Origin: WVXT01 sp964403285 | Lineage (GTDB): Bacteria; UBA6262; WVXT01 | Direction: 5' to 3' | Assembly: GCA_964403285.1 (NCBI GenBank) | Contig: CAYOFG010000058.1 | Span: forward strand, 1-8,191 | Length of the DNA: 8,191 nt | Shown: positions 1 to 5,141 of the stretch, one piece after another | How positions within the stretch are numbered: the stretch's first letter is position 1 | Layout: every line of letters begins with the position of its first letter | Program-made: the position numbers and the translations under genes | Notes under the pieces: model-generated | Databases searched by the model: none | What the model saw: the letters and a program-made list of their open reading frames with translations, nothing else | What the model was told of the DNA's origin: nothing

Positions 1-2
1 GG

Positions 3-11
3 CTACACTAC
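3..11 (-). repeat. GTAGTGTAG motif at window edge, possible start of a third long element
   Basis: The minus strand has GTAGTGTAG, identical to the nine bases that open both 77-nt elements (1881-1889 and 4056-4064). The next two visible bases are CC instead of GG, so the continuing stem would differ in sequence, or this is chance. The first GTAG supplies the TAG stop codon of lptA. Confidence 0.4.
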
Positions 12-667
12 CGGTTTTTGGGGTAAATGGATGCCTTTACATTTCCCTCCATAATGACTCTCTCTTCGTCGATAAATATAGTAATGATTTCTGCCGAGTA
101 GTCAGCTTTTACTTGTTCGTCATCCTGGTAAATACGGGGAGAATCGCCGGATAGGACAATTCTTTTTATTTCATAATCGTAGTCAAGAAGTCTGCCTGTA
201 GCAGTTATTTTTCCATGTTCTACCCTGGCATCACCCTGTACATGGATTTTTTTCTCATTACCTGATAATTTTATTACCTCTCCTTCCATTCTTATTCTGT
301 CTCCGGGATTCTCCTCATCGATTCGGATAAGCTTGGGATTGCCGGTAAGGACACTATTCTTGTTGTCTACATTGTAAGTTAATCGGTCAGAAAAGCCTTC
401 CATCTTTATCGATTCTTCGGGATAGGCTGTAAGATGCACGTTCCCTTTTCCTACCACATAGTTTTTTTTCTCATAATGTTCCATTATATCGGAAGTTATT
501 ATGTCTCTATCCCTAACCAATTTTACATTCCCCAGAAAACGGGTGATTTCGCCCCTTTCCAGTACTTCCATCCTCTCTCCGGTGATGTTCACTGTTTGTT
601 CCGGCCTCCCAGCGAGAACCACATTTACAAAAATGAATGGCAAGAAAAGTAGAATACTTTTTTTCAT
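8..667 (-). CDS. lptA: LptA/OstA-like periplasmic LPS transport protein
   Basis: This is likely the periplasmic bridge protein that carries LPS from the inner-membrane LptBFGC complex towards the outer-membrane LptD/E translocon. The 219-residue product starts with a clear signal peptide (MKK, hydrophobic residues 5-18, cleavage after VLA at about residue 19). The mature part has OstA-type beta repeats: an ITGERMEVLE start, FLGNVKLVRD and GKGNVHL, then a second set around RIRMEGEVIKL, VQGDARVEHGKITATG and VIMEGNVKASIY. These 'G-N-V' strands are typical of the OstA/LptA fold. It begins one base after the lptC stop (TAA-C-ATG) with no Shine-Dalgarno, so translation is probably coupled. The TAG stop lies inside a GTAGTGTAG repeat motif at the window edge. 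A larger OstA-family protein is less likely, because the length fits a single-domain LptA and the neighbour is lptC. Confidence 0.88.
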   Translation of the reverse strand: MKKSILLFLPFIFVNVVLAGRPEQTVNITGERMEVLERGEITRFLGNVKLVRDRDIITSDIMEHYEKKNYVVGKGNVHLTAYPEESIKMEGFSDRLTYNVDNKNSVLTGNPKLIRIDEENPGDRIRMEGEVIKLSGNEKKIHVQGDARVEHGKITATGRLLDYDYEIKRIVLSGDSPRIYQDDEQVKADYSAEIITIFIDEERVIMEGNVKASIYPKNR

Positions 668-668
668 G

Positions 669-1226
669 TTATTGTTTTGATTTATGAATTACTTTTACGT
701 CCCTTTTTATAACCAGTCTTTCGAACTCTGGATCTGTTTCTAATCCCTGCCCGGTGATTATTGTGTCACCTTTTTCTTGACGAACAAAATCATCAGTAAC
801 TATTTTCTTTCGCTGGGCATCCCACTTCAGACTCTCTGTCTTTAACGTTATTTTCTCTCTTTCAGAAATAACTATTACGTTTCCTCTCAATTCCATATCC
901 CCTGATGAAGAACCGATCTCTCCTCTCTTAGCAGTTATAACAGAAGTAATTTTCCCCTGGTCATAAAATTTAAGTTTGAGCCTGTGTACAACTGTCTTCC
1001 CTTCTTTCTCATAAATTTCTGCTCTATCTGCTTCCAACTCCCATTCTTTTTCTCCCTGATTTGTGTGCGTGAGGGTAAAATTTTCTATGGCCTGGTCAGG
1101 AAAAGATTTTTCTTGAGAAATTTTTGGTTTTTCCGGCTTCTCTTTTACACAACTTGATAAGCTAAGAATAATTAGAAAAGTAAACGTCCAGAAAAAACTC
1201 TTATTTCCCATAATGTTATGTTTCAT
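669..1226 (-). CDS. lptC: LptC-like LPS export protein with lipoprotein-type signal
   Basis: This likely encodes LptC, the bitopic inner-membrane partner of LptBFG that hands LPS to LptA. The product has 185 residues. A hydrophobic segment (about 11-24) is followed by LSSC (Cys26), which fits a lipobox, so the protein may be lipid-anchored rather than held by an uncleaved membrane helix as in E. coli. The periplasmic part has typical LptC features: IENFTLTHTNQGEKEWELEAD near residues 48-68 (segment quoted only for position), AKRGEIGSSSGDMELRGNV, and the ending GQGLETDPEFERLVIKRDVKV. The start ATG overlaps the kdsC stop in an ATGA 4-base overlap, and the stop is one base from lptA, so kdsC-lptC-lptA are translated as a coupled unit. 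A second in-frame ATG five codons downstream could be used instead; it would keep the signal region. Confidence 0.87.
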   Translation of the reverse strand: MKHNIMGNKSFFWTFTFLIILSLSSCVKEKPEKPKISQEKSFPDQAIENFTLTHTNQGEKEWELEADRAEIYEKEGKTVVHRLKLKFYDQGKITSVITAKRGEIGSSSGDMELRGNVIVISEREKITLKTESLKWDAQRKKIVTDDFVRQEKGDTIITGQGLETDPEFERLVIKRDVKVIHKSKQ

Positions 1227-1756
1227 TTATTACAATACTCTTTGGTAGCTTCTTCCCATTTCCCCTGCAATTTCAGTATCAGTTCAACCACTTCCCGCAA
1301 AACACCCCGGCCACCTTCAGTTTTAGTCACATAATCTACTACTTGTTTCACCTCTTCGGGCGCATCTTTGGGACAGAAAGACAGCCCTGCCCTCTTCAGA
1401 ACCGGGATATCCACAAGGTCGTCACCAATATAAGCGAAGTTTTCCCTCTTAAGTTCAAATTCTTGCAAAATCTCTTGCAGAGCTTCATTTTTGTCCATTC
1501 TCTTGAGACGAATAGCCTCTATCTTTAAATCCTTTGCCGTCTTCTCAACCTGCTTGCACCCTCTTCCGGAAATCCAGGCAAACTTCAAATTTCCTGATCG
1601 TCTGGCAAGATTGAATCCCATGCGGTCTTTGACGTTCCAGCTCTTTATCTCCTCTCCCGACTCCATAATCACAATATCGCCCGGTGTTAGCACGCCGTCC
1701 ACGTCCATTCCTACCATTTTTATATTTTGGGCTTTTCTTTTGATTTTTTCGTCCAT
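1223..1756 (-). CDS. kdsC: 3-deoxy-D-manno-octulosonate 8-phosphate phosphatase (KdsC)
   Basis: This HAD-family phosphatase removes phosphate from Kdo 8-phosphate to give Kdo. It is a 177-residue, cap-less protein, the size usual for tetrameric KdsC. HAD motif I is MDVDGVLTPG (nucleophile Asp18, acid/base Asp20). Motif II is WISGR (Ser63), Lys89 sits in RMDKNEAL, and motif III/IV is YIGDDLVDIPVL (Asp112/Asp113). The GGRGVLREVVELIL ending is characteristic of KdsC and forms the C-terminal tail that reaches the neighbouring active site. The reading frame stays open to a TTG at 1771, but I chose the ATG at 1754-1756 because it gives the usual N-terminus just ahead of the DVDGVLT strand. Neither start has a strong Shine-Dalgarno. 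It overlaps lptC by 4 bases and is separated from kdsD by 133 bases of repeat. Confidence 0.92.
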   Translation of the reverse strand: MDEKIKRKAQNIKMVGMDVDGVLTPGDIVIMESGEEIKSWNVKDRMGFNLARRSGNLKFAWISGRGCKQVEKTAKDLKIEAIRLKRMDKNEALQEILQEFELKRENFAYIGDDLVDIPVLKRAGLSFCPKDAPEEVKQVVDYVTKTEGGRGVLREVVELILKLQGKWEEATKEYCNK

Positions 1757-1779
1757 TTCACAATACCACAAACACTGAC

Positions 1780-1802
1780 GCGAAGCTTCGCTTCGCTACT
1801 CC
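1780..1802 (-). repeat. Small GTAG-foot hairpin, copy 1
   Basis: On the minus strand this reads GGAGTA, then a 7-bp stem GCGAAGC / GCTTCGC around a GAA loop, then G. It has the same flanks as the two hairpins at 7267-7290 and 7300-7321, but a different inner stem sequence. The GTAG before the stem matches the 5' foot of REP sequences. It lies between kdsD and kdsC, next to the 77-nt element. Confidence 0.7.
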
Positions 1803-1812
1803 AAAATTGTTG

Positions 1813-1889
1813 CGGGCATAAACCCCGTTAGAAATGGATGTAACAAATTCTCCTGAGGGAATTTCTAACGGGGTAAAGCCCTACACTAC
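1813..1889 (-). repeat. 77-nt stem-loop element, copy 1
   Basis: This has perfect 13-bp inverted arms (CCCCGTTAGAAAT at 1823-1835 and its complement at 1861-1873) around a 25-nt loop, with a further GGGC/GCCC pairing outside an unpaired patch. The minus strand opens with GTAGTGTAG directly after the kdsD TAA stop. A second copy at 3988-4064 differs at only two loop positions. There is no T-run after the stem, so it is not a classical intrinsic terminator, although it could stabilise or attenuate the kdsD transcript. Confidence 0.88.
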
Positions 1890-2852
1890 TTAAAGAATGC
1901 CCTGGGAAAGAAGGTCTCTTTCATCCACGATCCCTACGGGATAACCTTTTCCATCTACTACAGGTATATTATCGAACTTCTTTTGCTGCATCATTTTTGC
2001 TGCTTCCACAGCCAGTCGGTCGCGGGTAATGGTCTTGGGATTTCTGGTCATTATAGTATGAATTTTTTTGTTTAGAATTTTTTCATCTTTCTGTAATCTA
2101 CGTCGCAAATCCCCGTCACTAAAGAACCCCACCAATTTACCAGAACCATCAACGACACTGGTTGCACCGAGGCGCGTTTTAGTCATTACTAATAGCGCTT
2201 CTCTAACTGTCTTTTCCTGATAGATTACAGGATTATCTTTGCCTTTTCTCATTATGTCTTCAACCTTAAGAAGTAACCTTTTACCCAGGGTTCCACCGGG
2301 ATGGAGACGGGCAAAGTCTTCCTTTTTGAACTTCTTTTTTTTCAGCAGGGAAATCGCCAAAGCATCACCCATGGCTAACATCGCTGTGGTACTTGCTGTA
2401 GGAACAAGATTGTAAGGGCAAGCCTCCTCTTTCACTTTCACATTTACGACTAAATCGCTCTTTTTTGCCAATTTCGATTTAGGTCTTCCGGTTATAGCTA
2501 TTAACTTTAAATTCATTTTCCTTATCACCGGTAAGAGTTTCTCAATCTCTTCGGTTTCGCCGCTATGTGAGAGAGCTAACACTAAGTCTCCTTCAGTCAT
2601 CATTCCTACGTCACCAAGGATCCCTTCTGCCGGATGGAGGAAAAATGCAGGAGTGCCTGTAGAGGACAGAGTGGCTGCAATCTTTTTCCCAATCAATCCC
2701 GATTTTCCCATGCCCATAACTACAATTCTTCCCTTACAGGAAGCCACCATTTCCACAGCCTTTTCAAAATTATGGTCAATACCGGGAATAAGATTCTTTA
2801 TAGTTCTGGCTTCGATTCTTAAGACTTTTTTTGCTTCTTCAATGCTTCCCAA
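1890..2852 (-). CDS. kdsD: Arabinose-5-phosphate isomerase, SIS plus two CBS domains (KdsD/KpsF family)
   Basis: This converts ribulose 5-phosphate to arabinose 5-phosphate, the first committed step of Kdo synthesis. The 320-residue product has the family's usual length and layout: an SIS domain (about 30-165, with GMGKSG and SHSGETEEI), then two CBS domains (about 200-255 and 265-320). Four residues proposed as active-site residues in E. coli KdsD are present: Lys50, Glu102, Glu143 and His184 (in ARLHPGGTLG). The residue matching E. coli His88 is Leu79 (HPAEGILGD instead of the usual HGD). No ATG is available near the N-terminus. The start is a TTG at 2850-2852, supported by GGGGGAG six bases upstream, which lies inside a pyrimidine-rich repeat. 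The gene sits between kdsA and kdsC, which fits Kdo synthesis better than a gut-operon or capsule paralogue. Confidence 0.92.
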   Translation of the reverse strand: MGSIEEAKKVLRIEARTIKNLIPGIDHNFEKAVEMVASCKGRIVVMGMGKSGLIGKKIAATLSSTGTPAFFLHPAEGILGDVGMMTEGDLVLALSHSGETEEIEKLLPVIRKMNLKLIAITGRPKSKLAKKSDLVVNVKVKEEACPYNLVPTASTTAMLAMGDALAISLLKKKKFKKEDFARLHPGGTLGKRLLLKVEDIMRKGKDNPVIYQEKTVREALLVMTKTRLGATSVVDGSGKLVGFFSDGDLRRRLQKDEKILNKKIHTIMTRNPKTITRDRLAVEAAKMMQQKKFDNIPVVDGKGYPVGIVDERDLLSQGIL

Positions 2853-2858
2853 GAGATA

Positions 2859-2865
2859 CTCCCCC
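2859..2865 (-). promoter_or_regulatory. Ribosome binding site of kdsD, decides TTG start
   Basis: The minus strand reads GGGGGAG, six bases (TATCTC) before the TTG codon. No other start codon nearby has a comparable site. The first in-frame ATG is at codon 34, inside the SIS domain. Confidence 0.6.
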
Positions 2866-2892
2866 TCGCCCTATCCTCTCCCCTTGAGGAGA
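2860..2892 (-). repeat. Pyrimidine-rich dispersed repeat, copy A
   Basis: The plus strand 2860-2881 matches 5061-5082 at 19 of 22 positions (TCCCCCTC-CCCT-TCCT-TCC pattern). It runs on into a short stem TCTCC/GGAGA (2877-2881 with 2888-2892). I recall similar CCCTCACCCTAACCCTCTCCC-type repeats in many metagenome genomes, but no search could be run. It fills most of the 77-nt gap between the zinc-ribbon gene and kdsD. Confidence 0.6.
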
Positions 2893-2929
2893 AAGTGGAA
2901 TTATTATCAGAGCCCTACAAAACAGAAAG

Positions 2930-3115
2930 TTAATCTTTCAGGAATATCCGCAACAAAACATAGCCAATACCTAAAATAGCATAGATGATTGCCAAAACTT
3001 TCAGATGCCATTTCCAGGTCGGTTCTTCTATCAGAGTAGATTTAAGGTCTGCCTTGCATTTTACACAAACTTTGGCATCCTCTTTGTTATCATGCCCACA
3101 CTTTGGACAACGCAT
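2930..3115 (-). CDS. Zinc-ribbon membrane microprotein, unknown function
   Basis: This 61-residue protein has an N-terminal zinc ribbon and a single C-terminal membrane helix. The ribbon is CPKCG (Cys3, Cys6) and CVKC (Cys17, Cys20), a CxxC-x10-CxxC spacing typical of small zinc-ribbon domains. Residues about 36-57 (WHLKVLAIIYAILGIGYVLL) form a hydrophobic span followed by RIFLKD, so the ribbon most likely faces the cytoplasm. The ATG at 3113-3115 is preferred over the GTG two codons earlier because GGAGG lies five bases before it. It starts 16 bases after the kdsA stop, so it is probably translated from the same message. I do not recognise a named family or a function. The context suggests a role linked to Kdo or LPS synthesis, but that is inference only. 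Confidence 0.8.
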   Translation of the reverse strand: MRCPKCGHDNKEDAKVCVKCKADLKSTLIEEPTWKWHLKVLAIIYAILGIGYVLLRIFLKD

Positions 3116-3120
3116 ATGCA

Positions 3121-3125
3121 CCTCC
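3121..3125 (-). promoter_or_regulatory. Ribosome binding site of the zinc-ribbon gene
   Basis: GGAGG on the minus strand, five bases before the ATG at 3113-3115. This favours that ATG over the GTG at 3119-3121, which would overlap the site itself. Confidence 0.75.
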
Positions 3126-3131
3126 AGAGTC

Positions 3132-3965
3132 TTATGCTTTACAGGTTGCCTTGACTATCTTATCTATTCTTATTAGTTTTTCCAATAACTCTCTTAGTCG
3201 ACTCAATCTAATCATATTTGGGCCATCGCTCAGAGCTTTCTCCGGTTGTGGATGAACCTCTAAGAAAAGTCCATCAATGCCTGTTGCTACTGCCGCCTGA
3301 GCAAGAAAAGAAACATACTCTCTCTCTCCACCAGTGGCGGTTCCTTCCCCGCCAGGTTTTTGAACACTGTGAGTGGCGTCGAAAACTACAGGATAACCAA
3401 ACGACCTCATTATGGGTAAAGATTTCATGTCTACAACTAAATTATTGTAGCCGAAGCAACTTCCCCTTTCTGTCAAAAGTATCTTCTTATTTCCAGTCGA
3501 TTCTATCTTTTCTATTACATTCTTCATATCCCAGGGGGCAAGGAATTGCCCTTTCTTTACATTTACTGGTTTTCCTGTCCTGGCTATGGATATGACAAGG
3601 TCAGTCTGTCGACAGAGGAATGCCGGAACCTGTAAGATGTCGGCTACTTTGCTGACTAATTCAGTTTCTTCTATTCGATGAACATCGACCAATAATGGAA
3701 TATCGAATTCTCTCTTGACTTTCTCCAAAATTTCCAGCCCTTTCTTTAACCCGGGACCCCGATAAGACTTGATAGAGGTTCGATTGGCTTTATCATAAGA
3801 AGACTTGAAAATAAAGGGGATGTTTATTTCTTTTGCAATCTCTTTTAAACCTTTTGCTGTCTTTCTGACCTGGTCTTCCGATTCGATAACGCAGGGCCCG
3901 GCAATCAGAACCAGAGGTCTGTTTCCCCCTATTTCAATATGGCCGATTTTTACTATTTTTACCAC
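3132..3965 (-). CDS. kdsA: 3-deoxy-8-phosphooctulonate synthase (Kdo-8-P synthase), metal-dependent class
   Basis: This condenses phosphoenolpyruvate with arabinose 5-phosphate to Kdo 8-phosphate in the cytoplasm. The 277-residue product is full length for the family. Visible motifs are AGPCVIES (residues 22-29), KSSYDKANRTS (54-64), FLCRQTD (116-122), KKGQFLAPWDM (137-147), LTERGSCFGYNNLVVDM (164-180), FDATHSVQKPGG (195-206) and LEVHPQPEKALSDGPN (235-250). Cys25, His199, Glu236 and Asp247 match the metal ligands of Aquifex aeolicus KdsA (E. coli has Asn in place of the Cys), so this is probably the metal-dependent class. The start is GTG at 3963-3965, preceded by AGGAGA five bases upstream. 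It lies between the Trm112-like gene and the zinc-ribbon gene, with a 77-nt repeat ending 23 bases before its start codon. Confidence 0.94.
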   Translation of the reverse strand: MVKIVKIGHIEIGGNRPLVLIAGPCVIESEDQVRKTAKGLKEIAKEINIPFIFKSSYDKANRTSIKSYRGPGLKKGLEILEKVKREFDIPLLVDVHRIEETELVSKVADILQVPAFLCRQTDLVISIARTGKPVNVKKGQFLAPWDMKNVIEKIESTGNKKILLTERGSCFGYNNLVVDMKSLPIMRSFGYPVVFDATHSVQKPGGEGTATGGEREYVSFLAQAAVATGIDGLFLEVHPQPEKALSDGPNMIRLSRLRELLEKLIRIDKIVKATCKA

Positions 3966-3970
3966 TTAAT

Positions 3971-3976
3971 TCTCCT
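3971..3976 (-). promoter_or_regulatory. Ribosome binding site of kdsA, supports GTG start
   Basis: AGGAGA on the minus strand, five bases before GTG. The surrounding ten bases CAGGAGAATT also occur in the loop of the 77-nt element at 4021-4030, close upstream. Confidence 0.7.
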
Positions 3977-3987
3977 GCGAGTAACTA

Positions 3988-4064
3988 CGGGCATAAACCC
4001 CGTTAGAAATGGATATTACAAATTCTCCTGAGGGAATTTCTAACGGGGTAAAGCCCTACACTAC
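3988..4064 (-). repeat. 77-nt stem-loop element, copy 2
   Basis: This has the same orientation and length as the copy at 1813-1889, with two differences, both in the loop (near 4015 and 4017). The arms are 3998-4010 and 4036-4048, a perfect 13-bp inverted repeat. On the minus strand it begins GTAGTGTAG and ends GCCCG. It occupies most of the 149-nt gap between the Trm112-like gene and kdsA. Confidence 0.88.
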
Positions 4065-4085
4065 CAAAGTTTTCGCTTGCAAACG

Positions 4086-4111
4086 GGAAAAAGTACCTGT
4101 CACCTTTTTCC
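4086..4111. repeat. 26-bp imperfect palindrome downstream of the Trm112-like gene
   Basis: Perfect 8-bp arms GGAAAAAG / CTTTTTCC enclose a 10-nt centre (TACCTGTCAC on the plus strand). It starts three bases after the Trm112-like stop codon. On the minus strand the second arm contains a T5 run, so it could act as a weak terminator, but the stem is A/T-rich. I recall related AAAAAGGTG...CACCTTTTT palindromes as dispersed repeats in other genomes, not verified here. Confidence 0.5.
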
Positions 4112-4114
4112 AGA

Positions 4115-4285
4115 TCAGTCTAACGGAATGGCTTCATCGATTAACATTATGGGAATGTCGTCTCTAATAGGATACATCAGTTTACAGCTATCACACACTA
4201 TCCCGTCTTTTTTCTCGTTTAAATGGACATTACCCTTGCATTTGGGGCAGGCTAAAATATCTAATAACTCTTTGTTAATGGTCAT
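4115..4285 (-). CDS. Trm112-like small zinc protein (UPF0434/YcaR family)
   Basis: This 56-residue protein starts MTINKELLDILACPKC, the classic opening of the Trm112p family, with Cys13/Cys16 (CPKC) and Cys31/Cys34 (CDSC) as the zinc-binding pairs. The ending YPIRDDIPIMLIDEA is also typical of the family. Its length matches E. coli YcaR, whose gene sits next to kdsB there, and the same pairing is seen here, with the gene starting nine bases after kdsB. GGGAGG lies four bases before the ATG and touches the kdsB stop codon, so the two are probably translated together. Known Trm112 proteins activate methyltransferases in eukaryotes and archaea; the bacterial role is poorly defined, so no specific function is claimed. 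Confidence 0.9.
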   Translation of the reverse strand: MTINKELLDILACPKCKGNVHLNEKKDGIVCDSCKLMYPIRDDIPIMLIDEAIPLD

Positions 4286-4289
4286 AATA

Positions 4290-4295
4290 CCTCCC
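4290..4295 (-). promoter_or_regulatory. Ribosome binding site of the Trm112-like gene
   Basis: GGGAGG on the minus strand, four bases before the ATG. Its first base is the last base of the kdsB TAG stop, which suggests coupled translation. Confidence 0.7.
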
Positions 4296-5038
4296 TATCC
4301 ACACTCTCTCAGTATTTTTCTGACTTTTTCCAAGTCTTCCCGGGTGTCCACACCAACAGAGTCACACTCTGTAATTATTACTTTTATTTTGTATCCATTC
4401 TCCAGAGCCCTCAATTGTTCTAAGTCCTCCACTTTCTCCAAAGGCGTCTGCTCCATCCGGACAAAATCCAGAAGAAATTTTCTCCGGTAAGCATAGAGGC
4501 CGATATGTTTGCAACAGACAGAACCGAGACTTTCCAACTCTAACGAATCCCTAACATAGGGAATTTGCGCACGGGAAAAATAGAGAGCAAACCCATCATT
4601 ATCTATTATTACTTTAACTACATTGGGATTATTGAGTTCTTCTTGTGCAACTATTTTCCGGGCAACTGTGGCTATATCGATGGCTTTATCCTCAATTAAT
4701 GCCTGTGCCACTTCTGATATAACTTCTGGAGAAATCAGAGGTTCATCTCCTTGAATATTTACGAAGATATCTCCCTTTAACCCCTTCGCCGCTTCAGCTA
4801 CTCTGTCCGTACCGCTTCTGCAGGTAGAAGAGGTCATTATTGCTTTGCCCCTAAAATTTTCGACCGCTTTAAAAATTTCCTCATTATCTGTGGCTACCAG
4901 GACCTCATTCAGAACTTTTGCTTTTCTTGCCTGTTCGTAGACTCTCTGAATTAAAGGTTTCCCCACAACATCGGCTAATACTTTCCCTGGAAAGCGCTTC
5001 GAATCGTAACGAGCTGGAATAATACCAATAATTTTCAT
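4295..5038 (-). CDS. kdsB: 3-deoxy-manno-octulosonate cytidylyltransferase (CMP-Kdo synthetase)
   Basis: This activates Kdo with CTP to CMP-Kdo, the donor for Kdo transfer to lipid A, in the cytoplasm. The 247-residue product matches the usual KdsB length. Motifs seen are IIPARYDSKRFPGK (6-19, CTP binding), TDRVAEA (77-83), NIQGDEPLI (94-102, with Asp98 as likely metal ligand), FSRAQIPY (154-161), HIGLYAYRR (178-186), and DSVGVDTREDLEKV (226-239, Asp231 as second likely metal ligand). The ATG start has only a weak AGAAG ahead of it. A possible promoter lies about 60 bases upstream in the gap after the methyltransferase gene, so kdsB may open its own transcription unit. It is followed closely by the Trm112-like gene. 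Confidence 0.95.
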   Translation of the reverse strand: MKIIGIIPARYDSKRFPGKVLADVVGKPLIQRVYEQARKAKVLNEVLVATDNEEIFKAVENFRGKAIMTSSTCRSGTDRVAEAAKGLKGDIFVNIQGDEPLISPEVISEVAQALIEDKAIDIATVARKIVAQEELNNPNVVKVIIDNDGFALYFSRAQIPYVRDSLELESLGSVCCKHIGLYAYRRKFLLDFVRMEQTPLEKVEDLEQLRALENGYKIKVIITECDSVGVDTREDLEKVRKILRECG

Positions 5039-5060
5039 TCTTCTACAAAACTACCCAATG

Positions 5061-5082
5061 TCCCCCTCACCCTTTCCTTTCC
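5061..5082 (-). repeat. Pyrimidine-rich dispersed repeat, copy B
   Basis: This matches 2860-2881 at 19 of 22 positions and again lies just upstream of a Kdo gene, here kdsB. Unlike copy A, it ends 22 bases before the start codon, too far to act as ribosome binding site. It lacks the TCTCC/GGAGA stem seen beside copy A. Confidence 0.55.
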
Positions 5083-5099
5083 TCAAAACTCAATTTTTT

Positions 5100-5129
5100 A
5101 TTTTAGCATATAATTGAAATAATTGCTAA
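5100..5129 (-). promoter_or_regulatory. Candidate sigma70-type promoter for kdsB, overlapping a palindrome
   Basis: On the minus strand, TTAGCA (5124-5129, four of six matches to the -35 consensus) stands 18 bases from TAAAAT (5100-5105, five of six to the -10), with an extended TGC just before the -10. Transcription would start near 5093, about 55 bases before the kdsB ATG. The same stretch forms a 27-bp imperfect palindrome (TTAGCA at 5103-5108 and TGCTAA at 5124-5129), so a regulator could bind here. The stretch is AT-rich, so a chance match is possible. Confidence 0.35.
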
Positions 5130-5141
5130 TATAAACTATGG

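Noticed and set aside
1757..1771. Upstream TTG start for kdsC adding five residues
   Set aside because: No Shine-Dalgarno precedes it and the ATG at 1754-1756 gives the normal KdsC N-terminus.
1813..1889. 77-nt stem-loop as an intrinsic terminator
   Set aside because: The stem is strong, but neither strand has a T-run after it, and the 25-nt loop is long for a terminator.
2911..2919. Possible fragment of the 77-nt element (AGCCCTACA)
   Set aside because: Only nine bases match, with no arm or loop sequence nearby; chance cannot be excluded.
3218..3595. Plus-strand open frame opposite kdsA
   Set aside because: It is wholly contained in kdsA, which has strong family motifs, and its protein looks like low-complexity reverse translation.
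4077..4490. Plus-strand open frame of 137 codons
   Set aside because: It covers the Trm112-like gene and the end of kdsB on the other strand, has no recognisable motif, and starts inside a palindromic region. It is a shadow.
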